The notes: generated by a model from the sequence alone, not told the origin. 64,000 nt of DNA from Pseudomonas hormoni (GCF_018502625.1 NZ_CP075566.1:2831001-2895000); one strand, 5' to 3'; counted from the stretch's first letter, positions 52,977 through 62,436 are shown. Translations and numbers: made by a program.

Positions 52977-54182
52977 ATGCTGACCACGCTAAAAAACTAT
53001 CCGACAACAATAAATTTGCTGCTGTCGGCGTCCCTGATATTGACCCTGGCGCGAGCAATCACCCTGCCCTATCTGGTCATTTACCTTTCCGGCAGTTTCA
53101 GCTTGAGCGTCGCCGATATCGGCCTGGTTATTGGCAGCACACTGATCATCGGGTCGTTATTGAGTCTTTACGGTGGCTTTCTTGTCGACAAGATGTCCAG
53201 TTACCGGCTGATCCTGGGCTTCAGTGGTGTGTTCACGCTGGGGTTTCTCGGGACGTTTCTGGCTCGTGATCTTTGGCTGTTCTACAGCTGCCTGGTACTG
53301 ATCAACCTGGCTTATGCGGTCATTGATATCGCGGTCAAATCAGGATTTGGCAGCCTGCTTCCTGTCACTGATCGAAGCGAAGTTTTCTCGATCAAATACA
53401 CGCTGACCAATATCGGGTATGCCGTCGGCCCGTTTCTTGGCGCAGGCATGGCCAAGCTGGATATCAGTTTGCCATTCCTGTTATCTGCCGGGCTTGGAGC
53501 AGGATTCTTCTTCATCTATTTCGTTTGGGGCAATAGAGACCTGAACGCTACCGATAAAGCTCAGAAACCAGTACCGTTTCTGGCCGTGGGAAAACTGTTA
53601 CTCCAGGATTATCGGCTGGTGTGTTTCACCCTTGGTGGGCTGCTCAGTGCGGTGGTCTTTGGCCAGTTCACCGCTTATCTCTCGCAGTATCTGGTGGTCA
53701 CTACTACACCAGAATCCACCTACCAGATCATCAGTACCGTTGTGGCGACCAATGCGCTGATCGTGATCAGCTTGCAATACTCCATAGGCAGGAAGATCTC
53801 TCACAGACATCTGAATCTGTGGCTGGCGGCAGGACTGAGTATGTTCATGATGGGGTTGGCGGGGTTTGCCCTGTCGACCTCTGTTCTGCTCTGGGTGATT
53901 TCCATGGCCATTTTCACGGTGGGTGAAATCATCGTATTCCCCGCCGAGTACATGTTCATCGACAAAATCGCCCCGGACAACCTGCGTGGCATGTATTACG
54001 GAGCGCAAAACCTGTCCAACCTCGGTGCGGCACTGGGCCCGGTGCTTTGCGGAGTCGTACTGGCGACTCAGCCTCCCCACTACATCTTCTACATGCTTAC
54101 GCTCTTCATTGTTGCAGGTGGAATGTTTTACTTCCTGGGAGCTTCCAATTTGAGCGCTACAACGGGTATGGATCCTGATTGA
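52977..54182 (+). CDS. MFS transporter (MdtH-like)
   Basis: The product has 401 residues with about twelve hydrophobic segments. The loop GGFLVDKMSSYRLIL after segment 2 is the MFS signature, and the second half has VGEIIVFPAEYMFIDKIAPDNLRGMYYGAQNLSNLGAALGP as in MdtH-type exporters. The ATG follows GAGG at five bases. It is probably controlled by the divergent LysR gene. The substrate is unknown. Confidence 0.9.
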   Translation: MLTTLKNYPTTINLLLSASLILTLARAITLPYLVIYLSGSFSLSVADIGLVIGSTLIIGSLLSLYGGFLVDKMSSYRLILGFSGVFTLGFLGTFLARDLWLFYSCLVLINLAYAVIDIAVKSGFGSLLPVTDRSEVFSIKYTLTNIGYAVGPFLGAGMAKLDISLPFLLSAGLGAGFFFIYFVWGNRDLNATDKAQKPVPFLAVGKLLLQDYRLVCFTLGGLLSAVVFGQFTAYLSQYLVVTTTPESTYQIISTVVATNALIVISLQYSIGRKISHRHLNLWLAAGLSMFMMGLAGFALSTSVLLWVISMAIFTVGEIIVFPAEYMFIDKIAPDNLRGMYYGAQNLSNLGAALGPVLCGVVLATQPPHYIFYMLTLFIVAGGMFYFLGASNLSATTGMDPD

Positions 54183-54269
54183 AGGGCATCAATGAGAAAG
54201 ACAGTGAGGAATCAAAAAATCACCTTATAAATGTCCATTGCTTTGGGTCGAAAGCGGGCACTCCCAGAT

Positions 54270-54599
54270 TCAATCCACAACAAACAACCTGGCACCCGTA
54301 GTGCTGAAAGATCGATGCCCCTCAGCGTTGCTACCCACCTGATAGCTCATCCCGGCGGTGAGCGTGAACTGGCGACCATCCTCCAGTTCCGTGTGCAACT
54401 CGCCTTCCAGGCACAACAGGATATGACCTCTCCAGCACCAATGATCGGCCAGGTAGCCGGGGCTGTATTCAACCATTCGCACGCGCGTCGATCCAAACTG
54501 GCAGGTTCGCCAATAGGCCGTGCCCGTTGCTCCAGCATGCTGGACAGTTTCGACAGTCGACCAATCGGTCGTACCAAAGGGAACAGCCGTTAGATCCAT
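54270..54599 (-). CDS. DHCW-motif cupin-fold protein
   Basis: The product has 109 residues from the ATG behind GAGGCAACC. The name-giving motif shows in GYLADHWCWRGHILLCLEGEL, followed by GRQFTLTAGMSYQVGS and a C-terminal strand. This small cupin family is common in proteobacteria and has no assigned activity. It is convergent with the preceding MFS gene. Confidence 0.85.
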   Translation of the reverse strand: MDLTAVPFGTTDWSTVETVQHAGATGTAYWRTCQFGSTRVRMVEYSPGYLADHWCWRGHILLCLEGELHTELEDGRQFTLTAGMSYQVGSNAEGHRSFSTTGARLFVVD

Positions 54600-54698
54600 G
54601 GTTGCCTCATCAATCAAAGAGTGTCTGTAGACCGTAGCCATCCAGCGACACTCTCGATAGACACAGATGCCTCGCATTTATGAGATACAGGGGCCCTC

Positions 54699-55670
54699 TC
54701 AAGCATGAAGGCCAGAGGCAATCACTCTCGCATACACCGCCCGGTCAACATTCCCGCCGGACAGAATCACCCCGACCCTTTTGCCCTCCATCGTTTCACG
54801 CTCCTGAATAAGCGCTGCCAGGGCCGCCGCACCTGCCCCTTCAGCGAGGTTGTGGGTATCGGTGTAATACACGAGCATGGCGTCGGCAATCTGGCTGTCG
54901 CTGACGGATACGATTCGCGCCGCCGCTGCCCCGTAGATGGCGAAGGCCTCGGGCACTGGCTTGCGCACGGCGAGGCCGTCGGCAAAGGTATTCGCCGAGG
55001 CGGTTTCGCAGATTGTTCCAGCTTCAAACGATAACTTTGCGCCTGCCGCCTCTGTGGAAACCACACCCACCACTTGGGTTTTCAAGCCCAGTGCGTCGCG
55101 GGCAGCGATCACTCCACAAATCCCCGATCCACAGCCAATCGGCACGTAGACGGTATCCAGGTCCGGCGCAGCCTTGAACAACTCCAGCGCATACGTGGCC
55201 ACGCCTTTGACCAATTCGGTGTGAAATGGCGGCACGAGGTAGAGGTCATGCACTTGCGCCAGGCGTGCAGCCTCTTCACGGGCTTCATCGAAATCGCGGC
55301 CGTACTCAACCACCTCGCCGCCGAAGCCGCGCATGGCATTGTTCTTTTCCAGCGAATTGCCTTCCGGCACTACGATCAACGCCCGCAAGCCTTGCGCGCT
55401 TGCGGCCATCGCCAGGCTCTGGCCATGGTTGCCGCGGGTAGCGGAAACAATGCCCTTCACGCTTGGGTGCTCTCGTTTGAGCCAGTGCATGAAGTTGATG
55501 CCGCCGCGCACCTTGAAAGCCCCCGTCGGGGTGTGGTTTTCATGCTTGACCCACACCGTGCAACCCAACCGCTCAGCCAGCAATGGCCAAGGGTACTGGG
55601 CGGTGGCGGGCATCACCTGGTACACGTGGTGAGCGGCTTGTTCGATATCGTCGCGAGTCAGTCTGTTCAT
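54699..55670 (-). CDS. PLP-dependent threonine/serine dehydratase
   Basis: The product has 323 residues from the ATG behind AGGGAAG; an upstream in-frame start would overlap the divergent gene. The PLP lysine is in ENHTPTGAFKVRGG, the substrate loop is SATRGNHGQSLA and the phosphate-binding loop is PIGCGSGICGV. It belongs to the catabolic IlvA/TdcB-like branch without the regulatory ACT domain and deaminates threonine or serine to the 2-oxoacid. It is divergent from an AraC-type gene that likely controls it. Confidence 0.9.
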   Translation of the reverse strand: MNRLTRDDIEQAAHHVYQVMPATAQYPWPLLAERLGCTVWVKHENHTPTGAFKVRGGINFMHWLKREHPSVKGIVSATRGNHGQSLAMAASAQGLRALIVVPEGNSLEKNNAMRGFGGEVVEYGRDFDEAREEAARLAQVHDLYLVPPFHTELVKGVATYALELFKAAPDLDTVYVPIGCGSGICGVIAARDALGLKTQVVGVVSTEAAGAKLSFEAGTICETASANTFADGLAVRKPVPEAFAIYGAAAARIVSVSDSQIADAMLVYYTDTHNLAEGAGAAALAALIQERETMEGKRVGVILSGGNVDRAVYARVIASGLHA

Positions 55671-55776
55671 GAAGCAGCTTCCCTGAGGTTTTGCCCAGTC
55701 TAGGCAGGGGTGCTTTGCGCTGGCTTTCAAAAAACTGACCTGACTTTTGTGCGCCCTCTTCACTACTATGGTGTTC

Positions 55777-56577
55777 ATGAGTCATCGAAACCGCCCGCAA
55801 CCATTGCTCGTTACTGAACCGATCCGCCGTGTCGAGGCCGGGCCCTGGGCGATCGAATTGTTGCCCGGCTGCGCCTACTCTGCCCGATATGTAGCGACCC
55901 ATGCCGCGATTGGCTTTGCCTTCGACAGCCAGCGAGGCCTGCACGCCATCGGCAGCGACCGGGTGCACCCCTTCGTCGCCACGCCTAATAGCCTGGCGTT
56001 CGTCCCGGCCGGTTGTGACGTGTTGTCCGAGTCATCCGACGGCGGTGAGTACCTGCGGGTCATACATACCGAGGGTATGGAATGGATGGGCGATCGCGCC
56101 TTCAACAATCGTATTGATCCGCAGGCCATAACCCTCGCGCTGCGAATGCGCAGCGCCCTGTTGCGTGCCTCGCTGGATGACGATTGGGAGGTCTGGGCAT
56201 TTGCCCTGGCTGAACGGGCGAAGGAGCACGACGCGTTGTCGGCACCGCTCCAGGGTTCTATCACCCACAGCCGGATGCGCCTGCTCGATGAGTTCATTGA
56301 CGCTGGCCTTGAGGACCCCCTCAGTGTGCAGGCGATGGCAGGAGTGCTTGAATTGTCCGAAGGCTATTTCATGCGGGCATTCAAGAGCGCAACGGGCAAA
56401 AGCCCGCACAGTTACCTGATCGACCGACGCCTCGCCAAGGCCCGTGCCCGTCTACGAGATTCAACAGCCAGCCTGTCGGAGATCGCCCTCACCTGCGGTT
56501 TCAACTCCCAGGCGCACATGGCAACCGCCTTCAAGCAACGACTTGGCGTGAGTCCGGCGCAGTTGCGGAGAGGTTAA
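55777..56577 (+). CDS. AraC-family transcriptional regulator
   Basis: The product has 266 residues from the ATG giving MSHRNRPQPLL; two earlier in-frame starts (TTG, ATG) exist and no site has a good ribosome signal. The N-terminal 150 residues form a cupin-like sensor. The C-terminus is the double helix-turn-helix (LSVQAMAGVLELSEGYFMRAFKSATGKSPHSYLIDRRLAKAR, ALTCGFNSQAHMATAFKQRLGVSP). It is head to head with the dehydratase gene. Confidence 0.88.
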   Translation: MSHRNRPQPLLVTEPIRRVEAGPWAIELLPGCAYSARYVATHAAIGFAFDSQRGLHAIGSDRVHPFVATPNSLAFVPAGCDVLSESSDGGEYLRVIHTEGMEWMGDRAFNNRIDPQAITLALRMRSALLRASLDDDWEVWAFALAERAKEHDALSAPLQGSITHSRMRLLDEFIDAGLEDPLSVQAMAGVLELSEGYFMRAFKSATGKSPHSYLIDRRLAKARARLRDSTASLSEIALTCGFNSQAHMATAFKQRLGVSPAQLRRG

Positions 56578-56696
56578 AGTCCGTTCAGGGCCTGGTTATC
56601 GGATAGCAGGCATTTGTAATGCACGGCGTTGCTGGGCAGAATCGCGTCCCGATCCGGCCAGAGGTGCCGGACGTTCGTGGTGAAAAGGGGCTGCAG

Positions 56697-57392
56697 TTGA
56701 ACGAACAGACATTGTCCATGCGCCTGGAGCGCGTGGCGGCGCAGGTGCCAGCAGGTGCGCGCCTGGCCGATATCGGCTCGGATCACGGCTACCTGCCGGT
56801 GGCGTTGATGCGCCGTGGCGCCATCGCAGCGGCGGTGGCCGGCGAGGTGGCAGAGACGCCGTTTCACTCGGCCGAACGCACCGTGCGCGAGAACGGTCTG
56901 GACCAGTGGATCACCGTGCGCCTGGCCAATGGCCTGGCGGCGATCGAGCCGGCAGACGGGATCACGGCGATCAGCATCTGTGGCATGGGCGGCGAGACGA
57001 TCCGCGAGATCCTCGACAGCGGCAAGGCGCGCATGAGCGGCCAGGAGCGCCTGATCCTGCAACCCAACGGCGGCGAGCAGCCACTGCGCCAATGGCTGAT
57101 GGACAATGGCTACCAAATCCTCTTCGAGGAGGTGCTGCGGGAAAACCGCTTCGACTACGAAATCATCGTCGCCGAGCGCACCGGGTCGGTGATGTACACC
57201 CCCGAGGAGCTGTATTTCGGCCCGCTGCAGATGAAGAAACGCAGCCCGGCGTTTCTGGTCAAGTGGCAGCGCATCCTGCGCCATAAGCAGCAGACCCTGA
57301 CCCACTTCGCCCGAGCGCGGCAGGCCGTGCCCGAGGAGAAGATGCAGGACGTCGCCCGGCAGGCCCGGTGGATCACCGAACTGCTGGCTTGA
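56697..57392 (+). CDS. trmK: TrmK-family tRNA (adenine-N1)-methyltransferase
   Basis: The product has 231 residues when started at a TTG behind AAGGGG; no ATG is available before the conserved domain. The SAM-binding motif is GARLADIGSDHGYLPVALM, and further family motifs are VAETPFHSAERTVRENGL, ISICGMGGETIREIL and RLILQPNGGEQPLRQWLMDNGY. TrmK methylates N1 of adenine 22 in tRNA in Bacillus; target in Pseudomonas is inferred from family only. The start is inferred from the ribosome site. Confidence 0.83.
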   Translation: MNEQTLSMRLERVAAQVPAGARLADIGSDHGYLPVALMRRGAIAAAVAGEVAETPFHSAERTVRENGLDQWITVRLANGLAAIEPADGITAISICGMGGETIREILDSGKARMSGQERLILQPNGGEQPLRQWLMDNGYQILFEEVLRENRFDYEIIVAERTGSVMYTPEELYFGPLQMKKRSPAFLVKWQRILRHKQQTLTHFARARQAVPEEKMQDVARQARWITELLA

Positions 57393-57501
57393 GCCCGGTC
57401 AATGAACGGCACGACAAAGCGTGCCGGCCACTTTCTACCGTCTAATCTGATAAGTACACGACTACACACACGCTGCTAGCCGCCTCTTTCAGGAAAACGC
57501 C

Positions 57502-57801
57502 ATGACCGGAAAAACAGCACGTCAATACTCGTCATGGATCCTGCCCTCCCTGCTTGCCATCAACCTGGTGTTGATGGCGGGATGCTCGGGTAAAACGTCT
57601 ACGGCCAGGTATTCGGCGTCGAACGTCGGCTCGAGCTGCTATGCCAAAGCGCTGCCCACTTCCGGCGAGGGCGGCCTCGCTTGGGGGGATACGTTGAACA
57701 TCGCGCGCACGAAATCACTTAATAACTGCATTCGCTATGCCGGCCGCTCCGGTGGTACGCCGGATACCTGCCAGGTGGTGTTGGCCGAGTGTAGAAACTA
57801 G
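57502..57801 (+). CDS. Small lipoprotein of unknown function
   Basis: The product has 99 residues. The N-terminal hydrophobic stretch ends in the lipobox LMAGC, so it is anchored to a membrane. Four more cysteines (SSCYAK, NNCIRY, DTCQVV, AECRN) suggest two disulfides in the periplasm. It lies between trmK and the TonB-receptor gene without overlap. I do not recognise the family. Confidence 0.78.
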   Translation: MTGKTARQYSSWILPSLLAINLVLMAGCSGKTSTARYSASNVGSSCYAKALPTSGEGGLAWGDTLNIARTKSLNNCIRYAGRSGGTPDTCQVVLAECRN

Positions 57802-58114
57802 CCATGCAGCCATGTGCGTTTGCGCTCATCAAACATCCGCGGAAGGCGCGTGTTTAAGCGACCTCATGCTTACTTCCTGAAAGCTGGAAATCACGGCAAA
57901 CCGCGTACTCGATCAGATCGATCCGCCCGCGTAAGACGCCAGGCAGCGGTCCCATTTGCGGGACTGCATTTCTGCAACAACGCATGACCGGGCAGCAAGA
58001 AAATCCTGCCCTCCCCATTTCCCTCGCCAAAAAACAAAATTGCCATGTGTTTCCTTCGTTCTTCTATGCGTCGCAGTTCTTCACTGCCCGTTCCTGTCCG
58101 TCTGGAGTTTCTCA
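57802..58114. other. Leader of the TonB-dependent receptor gene
   Basis: The region holds no recognisable gene. The frame of the receptor stays open upstream of its signal peptide, but the signal peptide and a GGAG site fix the start at 58115. I looked for a Fur-box-like palindrome and did not find a convincing one. Confidence 0.5.
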
Positions 58115-60241
58115 ATGCCCTCGCCCAAATCCTTGCCCGCTGCGTTGCTGGGCCTGGCCCTTGTTTGTCCGGCCATGGCCGAAGCTCAGGGCCTGGAACT
58201 TGCACAAGTGCTGATTGGGGCTGAGGACCGGAGCGGCGAAGACGCGTCGGTCGAGGATGCCAAGGCCCGCCTTGCCGAAGTGCCCGGCGGCACCAATGTG
58301 GTTGACCTGCGCCGCCCCCTGCAGGGCCGCGTGGCCAGCAACCAGGATGTGTTGGCTTATCAGCCGGGGGTCTATGCCCAGTCTGCGGGCAACGAAGGGG
58401 TAAAAATCTCGATCCGCGGCTCGGGGATCAACCGCGCACCGGGCGCCCATGCTTCGGGTTTGTACAGCCTGCTCGACGGTCTGCCGCTGACTGGTCCGGG
58501 CGGAACGCCCTACGAATTGCTGGAGCCGCTGTGGCTCGACCACGTGGAAGTGCTGCGCGGCGCCAACGGTTTCGACCGGGGCGCGCTGGCCTTGGGCGGG
58601 GCGATCGATTACGTCAGCCACACCGGTTACAACGCACCGCGGTTGCAGGTGCGCTATGCGATGGGCAGCCACGGTTATCAGCAACGCCAGGTCAGCTCCG
58701 GGCAGGTATTGGGGGACTTCGACTACTACGTGTCCATGACCGACGCGAGTTCCGATGGCTATCAGGACCACACCGCCAGCGAGAGCCAGGGCGTCATCGC
58801 CAACTTCGGTTATCGCTTCAACCCGAACCTGGAAACGCGCTTCTACCTGCGCTATCGCCAGACCGACAACGAGCTCGCCGGGCGGGTGACCAAGCACTCC
58901 ATCGAGCACAACCCACGGGCGGCCAACCCCGCTTACGTGTCGCGGGATGACAGCCGTGAACAGCCGGGCAGCACCTTCATCGGCAACAAGACCACCTACT
59001 ACATCGATGACGATTCGAGCGTTCAAACCGGCCTTGTCTACCACGACTATCCCATGGACTTGCGTGAAGGGCCCAACCGCCTGAAGGTCGCGTACACCGA
59101 CGTCAGCGGCACGTTCGACTACAAGCGTCGCGACACACTCTGGGGTATGGAAAGCCGCAGTACTCTGGGTCTGCGAGTGACCAAACACCTGCCCAATGCC
59201 GGCGCCAGCGAGTTGGTGCGTATCCCCACCGGCAACACCGCCCGCTACGCGCCGGGCACGCACATTCGCAACTTCACCTATCAGGGCTCGGACACCGTCC
59301 TGCATATGGGTAACGACCTGGAGATTGCCAACGACCTTTGGCTGACGACAGGCCTTGCCGCTGTCTACACCCGCCGCGAAAGCGCCGTGACCTACCCGCA
59401 AGGAGGCGGCAAGACCAGCCTTAACGACTGGGACTATGCACCACGTTTAGGTCTGCGCTACCAACTGACACCCGACCTGCAACTGTTCGGCAATCTCAGC
59501 CGCTCGGTCGAAGCGCCACACCCCTGGTCGCTGATCTACAGCTCCAACGTTCGATTCCCGGCAGGCAGCGGCGTCGCCACAGGTGCCCAGCGTGACCCGA
59601 TCAAGCTGCAAAACCAGACCGCGACCACCCTGGAAATCGGCGGCCGTGGTGACAGCGCGATGGGGCAATGGAGCCTGGCCTGGTACTTCGCCCAAGTGCG
59701 CCACGAATTGCTCTCGGTGCTACCGGATGCCAACGCCACCACGCCTTACGAACTCAACGCCAGCCCCACCGTGCACCAGGGCGTGGAAGCCAGCCTGCAG
59801 AGCAACCTGTGGTCGCGGGACGACGGCGGCCAACTGAGCCTGCGCCAGAGCTACACCTTCAGTGATTTCCACTACCGCGACGACGACCGCTTCGGCGACA
59901 ACCGCCTGCCGGGCCTACCGATGCACTACTACCAGGGAGAGCTGCGCTACGACTGGCCGCAAGGCTTTTTCGCCGCGCTCAACACGCAATGGGTGTCCAA
60001 AGTTGCGGTGGATTACGCCAACAGTTATTACGCCGATCCCTACGCGCTGTTCGGCGCAACCCTGGGTTACAACGCACCCAAGGGCGACTGGCAGACCTGG
60101 CTGGACGTGCGCAACCTGACTGACAAGCACTACGCCGCCACTGTCACTCCGGGCTATGACGACAAAGGGCTGGACGCAGCACGATCCACGCCGGGTGAAG
60201 GTTTGGGGGTGTATGTCGGGGTGTCGTGGAGTTTGCTCTGA
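58115..60241 (+). CDS. TonB-dependent outer-membrane receptor
   Basis: The product has 708 residues. A signal peptide (SLPAALLGLALVCPAMAEAQG) is followed by a plug domain with DVLAYQPGVYAQSAGNEGVK, SIRGSGIN and LEPLWLDHVEVLRGANGFDRGALALGGAIDYVS, then a beta-barrel that ends GVYVGVSWSLL with the expected terminal aromatic pattern. There is no N-terminal signalling domain, so it does not drive its own sigma factor. The plug resembles ferric-citrate or siderophore receptors of the FecA/YncD kind; no Fur box or siderophore genes adjoin, so the ligand is open. Confidence 0.9.
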   Translation: MPSPKSLPAALLGLALVCPAMAEAQGLELAQVLIGAEDRSGEDASVEDAKARLAEVPGGTNVVDLRRPLQGRVASNQDVLAYQPGVYAQSAGNEGVKISIRGSGINRAPGAHASGLYSLLDGLPLTGPGGTPYELLEPLWLDHVEVLRGANGFDRGALALGGAIDYVSHTGYNAPRLQVRYAMGSHGYQQRQVSSGQVLGDFDYYVSMTDASSDGYQDHTASESQGVIANFGYRFNPNLETRFYLRYRQTDNELAGRVTKHSIEHNPRAANPAYVSRDDSREQPGSTFIGNKTTYYIDDDSSVQTGLVYHDYPMDLREGPNRLKVAYTDVSGTFDYKRRDTLWGMESRSTLGLRVTKHLPNAGASELVRIPTGNTARYAPGTHIRNFTYQGSDTVLHMGNDLEIANDLWLTTGLAAVYTRRESAVTYPQGGGKTSLNDWDYAPRLGLRYQLTPDLQLFGNLSRSVEAPHPWSLIYSSNVRFPAGSGVATGAQRDPIKLQNQTATTLEIGGRGDSAMGQWSLAWYFAQVRHELLSVLPDANATTPYELNASPTVHQGVEASLQSNLWSRDDGGQLSLRQSYTFSDFHYRDDDRFGDNRLPGLPMHYYQGELRYDWPQGFFAALNTQWVSKVAVDYANSYYADPYALFGATLGYNAPKGDWQTWLDVRNLTDKHYAATVTPGYDDKGLDAARSTPGEGLGVYVGVSWSLL

Positions 60242-60333
60242 GGCATTGCGCGCAGGCTCATCGACGGGCTGAGGCAAAAACAGCCGCCTCAAAAGCGTAC
60301 GGGATAACCGGCCTGGATTGAGTTTGACCCCTG

Positions 60334-60367
60334 CATATGGATAACCGTATATTCGATTATCCATATG
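60334..60367. promoter_or_regulatory. Large palindrome before arsC (ArsR-type operator)
   Basis: CATATGGATAA and TTATCCATATG are perfect 11-base arms around a 12-base centre (CCGTATATTCGA). The 5' arm and centre fit the AT-rich sites recognised by ArsR/SmtB-type repressors (ATA...TTCG..). It ends 27 bases before arsC, overlapping the expected promoter, so it is the likely arsenite-responsive operator. Confidence 0.6.
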
Positions 60368-60394
60368 TACATGCTCATCTGAAGAGGAGTCACC

Positions 60395-60865
60395 ATGCGC
60401 GTTCTGTTCATGTGCACCGCCAATAGCTGTCGCAGCATCCTGTCCGAAGCGATGTTCAATCATCTTGCAGCGCATGGCTTCCAGGCGATCAGCGCTGGCA
60501 GCTTCCCCAAGGGGCAGGTGCTGCCGCGCAGCCTTGCGACGCTGCAGGAAGCAGGCATCGCAATTGACGGTTTGAGCAGTAAAGGCAACGACGCCTTCGA
60601 AGCCAATCCCCCGGACATTGTCATCACCGTCTGCGACAAGGCCGCCGGCGAGGCATGCCCGGTCTACTTCGGACCAGCCCTGAAAGCTCATTGGGGATTG
60701 GAAGATCCCTCCGAGGTGAAGGGCGATGAGGCCGTCGTAACCGCGGCCTTCCACTCGACACTGGCGCACATCGAGACACGCTGCCGGGCCTTTCTCGCCC
60801 TGCCCTTCGCCGAACTTGACCGCGATGCCTTGAAGCGCGAACTCGACCGTATCAGCACCCTCTGA
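60395..60865 (+). CDS. arsC: Arsenate reductase, low-molecular-weight phosphatase type
   Basis: The product has 156 residues. The P-loop Cys7-x5-Arg13 ([10 protein letters not shown]) and the general-acid aspartate in HWGLEDPS mark the phosphatase fold. A redox cysteine pair in [17 protein letters not shown] identifies the thioredoxin-coupled ArsC that reduces arsenate to arsenite. A GAGGAG site precedes the ATG. It is 11 bases before arsH. The arsenite exporter and the ArsR repressor normally beside it are missing here. Confidence 0.92.
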   Translation: MRVLFMCTANSCRSILSEAMFNHLAAHGFQAISAGSFPKGQVLPRSLATLQEAGIAIDGLSSKGNDAFEANPPDIVITVCDKAAGEACPVYFGPALKAHWGLEDPSEVKGDEAVVTAAFHSTLAHIETRCRAFLALPFAELDRDALKRELDRISTL

Positions 60866-60876
60866 CCGGAGCCCTC

Positions 60877-61569
60877 ATGCCCCACGAACTGCCCCATCTC
60901 GACGCTTCCTTGTTTGAGTCGATAACCGGTGATGACACCCGGCACAAGCCGCGAATTCTGCTGCTGTATGGATCGACCCGACCGCGTTCATTCAGTCGCC
61001 TCCTGATTGAAGAAGCCGCCCGATTGCTCGAACACTTCGGTGCAGAAACGCGGATCTTCAATCCATCGGGACTACCGCTACCGGATGACGCCCCAAACGA
61101 TCACCCGAAAGTTCAGGAGTTACTGGAGCTGATGCAATGGTCTGAAGGCCAGGTCTGGTGTTCGCCCGAGCGCCACGGCTCGATGTCTGCCGTGTTCAAG
61201 GCGCAGATCGACTGGGTGCCGCTCGCAATAGGCGCCATTCGCCCGACCCAGGGCAAAACGCTCGCGGTCATGCAAGTCAGCGGTGGCTCCCAGTCTTTTA
61301 ATGTGGTGAATCAACTGCGCGTGCTGGGACGGTGGATGCGGATGTTCACCATCCCCAATCAGTCATCCGTGCCGAAGGCCTTTCTGGAATTCGACGAAAG
61401 CAATCGCATGAAACCGTCCTCCCTCTATGACCGGGTGGTCGATGTCATGGAAGAACTGGTGAAGTTCACACTGTTGCTAAGGGATCGCCCGGATCTGGTC
61501 GACCGCTATTCGGAACGCAAGGAGTCGGCAGAAGAACTGACCCGGCGCGTCAATCAACGGTCGATTTGA
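60877..61569 (+). CDS. arsH: ArsH, NADPH-dependent FMN oxidoreductase
   Basis: The product has 230 residues. The flavodoxin-like FMN-binding loop is [18 protein letters not shown] and the second is [20 protein letters not shown]. ArsH oxidises trivalent organoarsenicals such as methylarsenite to less toxic pentavalent forms. It is cotranscribed with arsC at 11 bases spacing, the last gene of the unit. Confidence 0.92.
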   Translation: MPHELPHLDASLFESITGDDTRHKPRILLLYGSTRPRSFSRLLIEEAARLLEHFGAETRIFNPSGLPLPDDAPNDHPKVQELLELMQWSEGQVWCSPERHGSMSAVFKAQIDWVPLAIGAIRPTQGKTLAVMQVSGGSQSFNVVNQLRVLGRWMRMFTIPNQSSVPKAFLEFDESNRMKPSSLYDRVVDVMEELVKFTLLLRDRPDLVDRYSERKESAEELTRRVNQRSI

Positions 61570-61597
61570 ACCTTAAGCACCAGTCTTTGAAATACAA

Positions 61598-61624
61598 AAC
61601 GCCCGATGTGATGCATCGGGCGTT
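61598..61624 (-). terminator. Bidirectional-looking terminator between arsH and the EF-hand gene
   Basis: AACGCCCGATG and CATCGGGCGTT form an 11-base stem with a five-base loop. On the minus strand the stem is followed by TTGTATTT, so it fits best as terminator of the EF-hand gene, 38 bases after its stop; it may also stop arsH transcripts. Confidence 0.75.
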
Positions 61625-61661
61625 GGGGTGAAACAGGTGCAGTAGTCGGCAGCGCCCGCTA

Positions 61662-62123
61662 TCAGTTCTGCGCTTTGCTCATTTTGGTGAACAGCTCGGT
61701 CGGCACTTTCTTTCCGTTGGAGGTGAATTGGTTGGTGCGGAATTTGTAGACCTCGCCTTCGGAGAGGAAGCCGTCGTTGTTGGTATCCATCGCCTTGAAT
61801 TCCTCACCGCCTTTCGGGGCCACGGCCAGCAATTCTTTCAGGGAAACGCGGCCGTCGTGGTCGGTGTCGGTACGGGCAAAGGAAGCGTCGCCGCACTTGC
61901 CTTCACCGCACTTGCCTTCACCGGCCTTGGTGACCTTGGCACCGGTTTCGCTGGCGCCGCACTTGCCTTCGCCACACTTGCCTTCACTAGTCTTTTCCGC
62001 CGCGGCGAGTTGGTAGCCTTGAGGCAGTGCTTCAGCGGCGAAAGCGGACGACGCGAGGTTCATGCAGCCAACCAGCGAAACAGCCATCAGGCCAATACGG
62101 GATTTGTTCGAGAGACGGGACAT
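61662..62123 (-). CDS. Exported EF-hand protein with four EGKCG motifs (HvfA/bufferin-like)
   Basis: The product has 153 residues. A signal peptide ends near residue 30 (SSAFAA). Residues 47-78 hold four EGKCG motifs as two tandem pairs (47-56 and 69-78), each giving GKCGEGKCG. The C-terminal half has two EF-hand loops, DTDHDGRVSLKE (86-97) and DTNNDGFLSEGE (113-124), with the calcium-ligand pattern intact. EGKCG repeats are the modification sites in HvfA-type precursors, where an MNIO (DUF692) enzyme converts cysteines to copper-binding groups. No MNIO or partner gene lies beside it, so modification is an inference. It is read alone from the minus strand. Confidence 0.85.
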   Translation of the reverse strand: MSRLSNKSRIGLMAVSLVGCMNLASSAFAAEALPQGYQLAAAEKTSEGKCGEGKCGASETGAKVTKAGEGKCGEGKCGDASFARTDTDHDGRVSLKELLAVAPKGGEEFKAMDTNNDGFLSEGEVYKFRTNQFTSNGKKVPTELFTKMSKAQN

Positions 62124-62436
62124 GGTTATTACTCCGGATACGGTATGCGGTGAGGCCGTTTAGGGTCATGCCACTAGGGCGATAAGCCGTGGTGCGAGGT
62201 GCGTTTGCTTTCTCGCTAAGGCCAGGTTATTTGACTGCATCCGTGTATCCCGGATGTATCCGGATCGAGGGGCATTTGTACATCAGCATCTGTACAGCGG
62301 GTCTGGATACACAGCGATACATATGCCGCGCGGCCTGGAAGCCCCTGAATAATCCCGCATCAAACGCATCCCTGTGGCGAGGGAGCTTGCTCCCGCCGGG
62401 CCGCGCAGCTGCCCCAAAAGAGCCATACTGTTCAGC
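62124..62436. other. Divergent region with a REP fragment
   Basis: It holds the promoter of the EF-hand gene near its left side and, at 62371-62399, one REP unit (CTGTGGCGAGGGAGCTTGCT plus CCCGCCGGG). No further gene is visible. Confidence 0.6.
62371..62399 (+). repeat. Single REP unit
   Basis: The core CTGTGGCGAGGGAGCTTGCT belongs to the same class as the doublet at 16343-16477, with GAGCTTGCTC as the palindromic head. Only one copy is seen here. Confidence 0.7.

Noticed and set aside
58112..59401. 429-codon open frame on the minus strand
   Set aside because: It is the antisense of the TonB-dependent receptor gene and shows only composition-driven Val/Gly/Arg runs.
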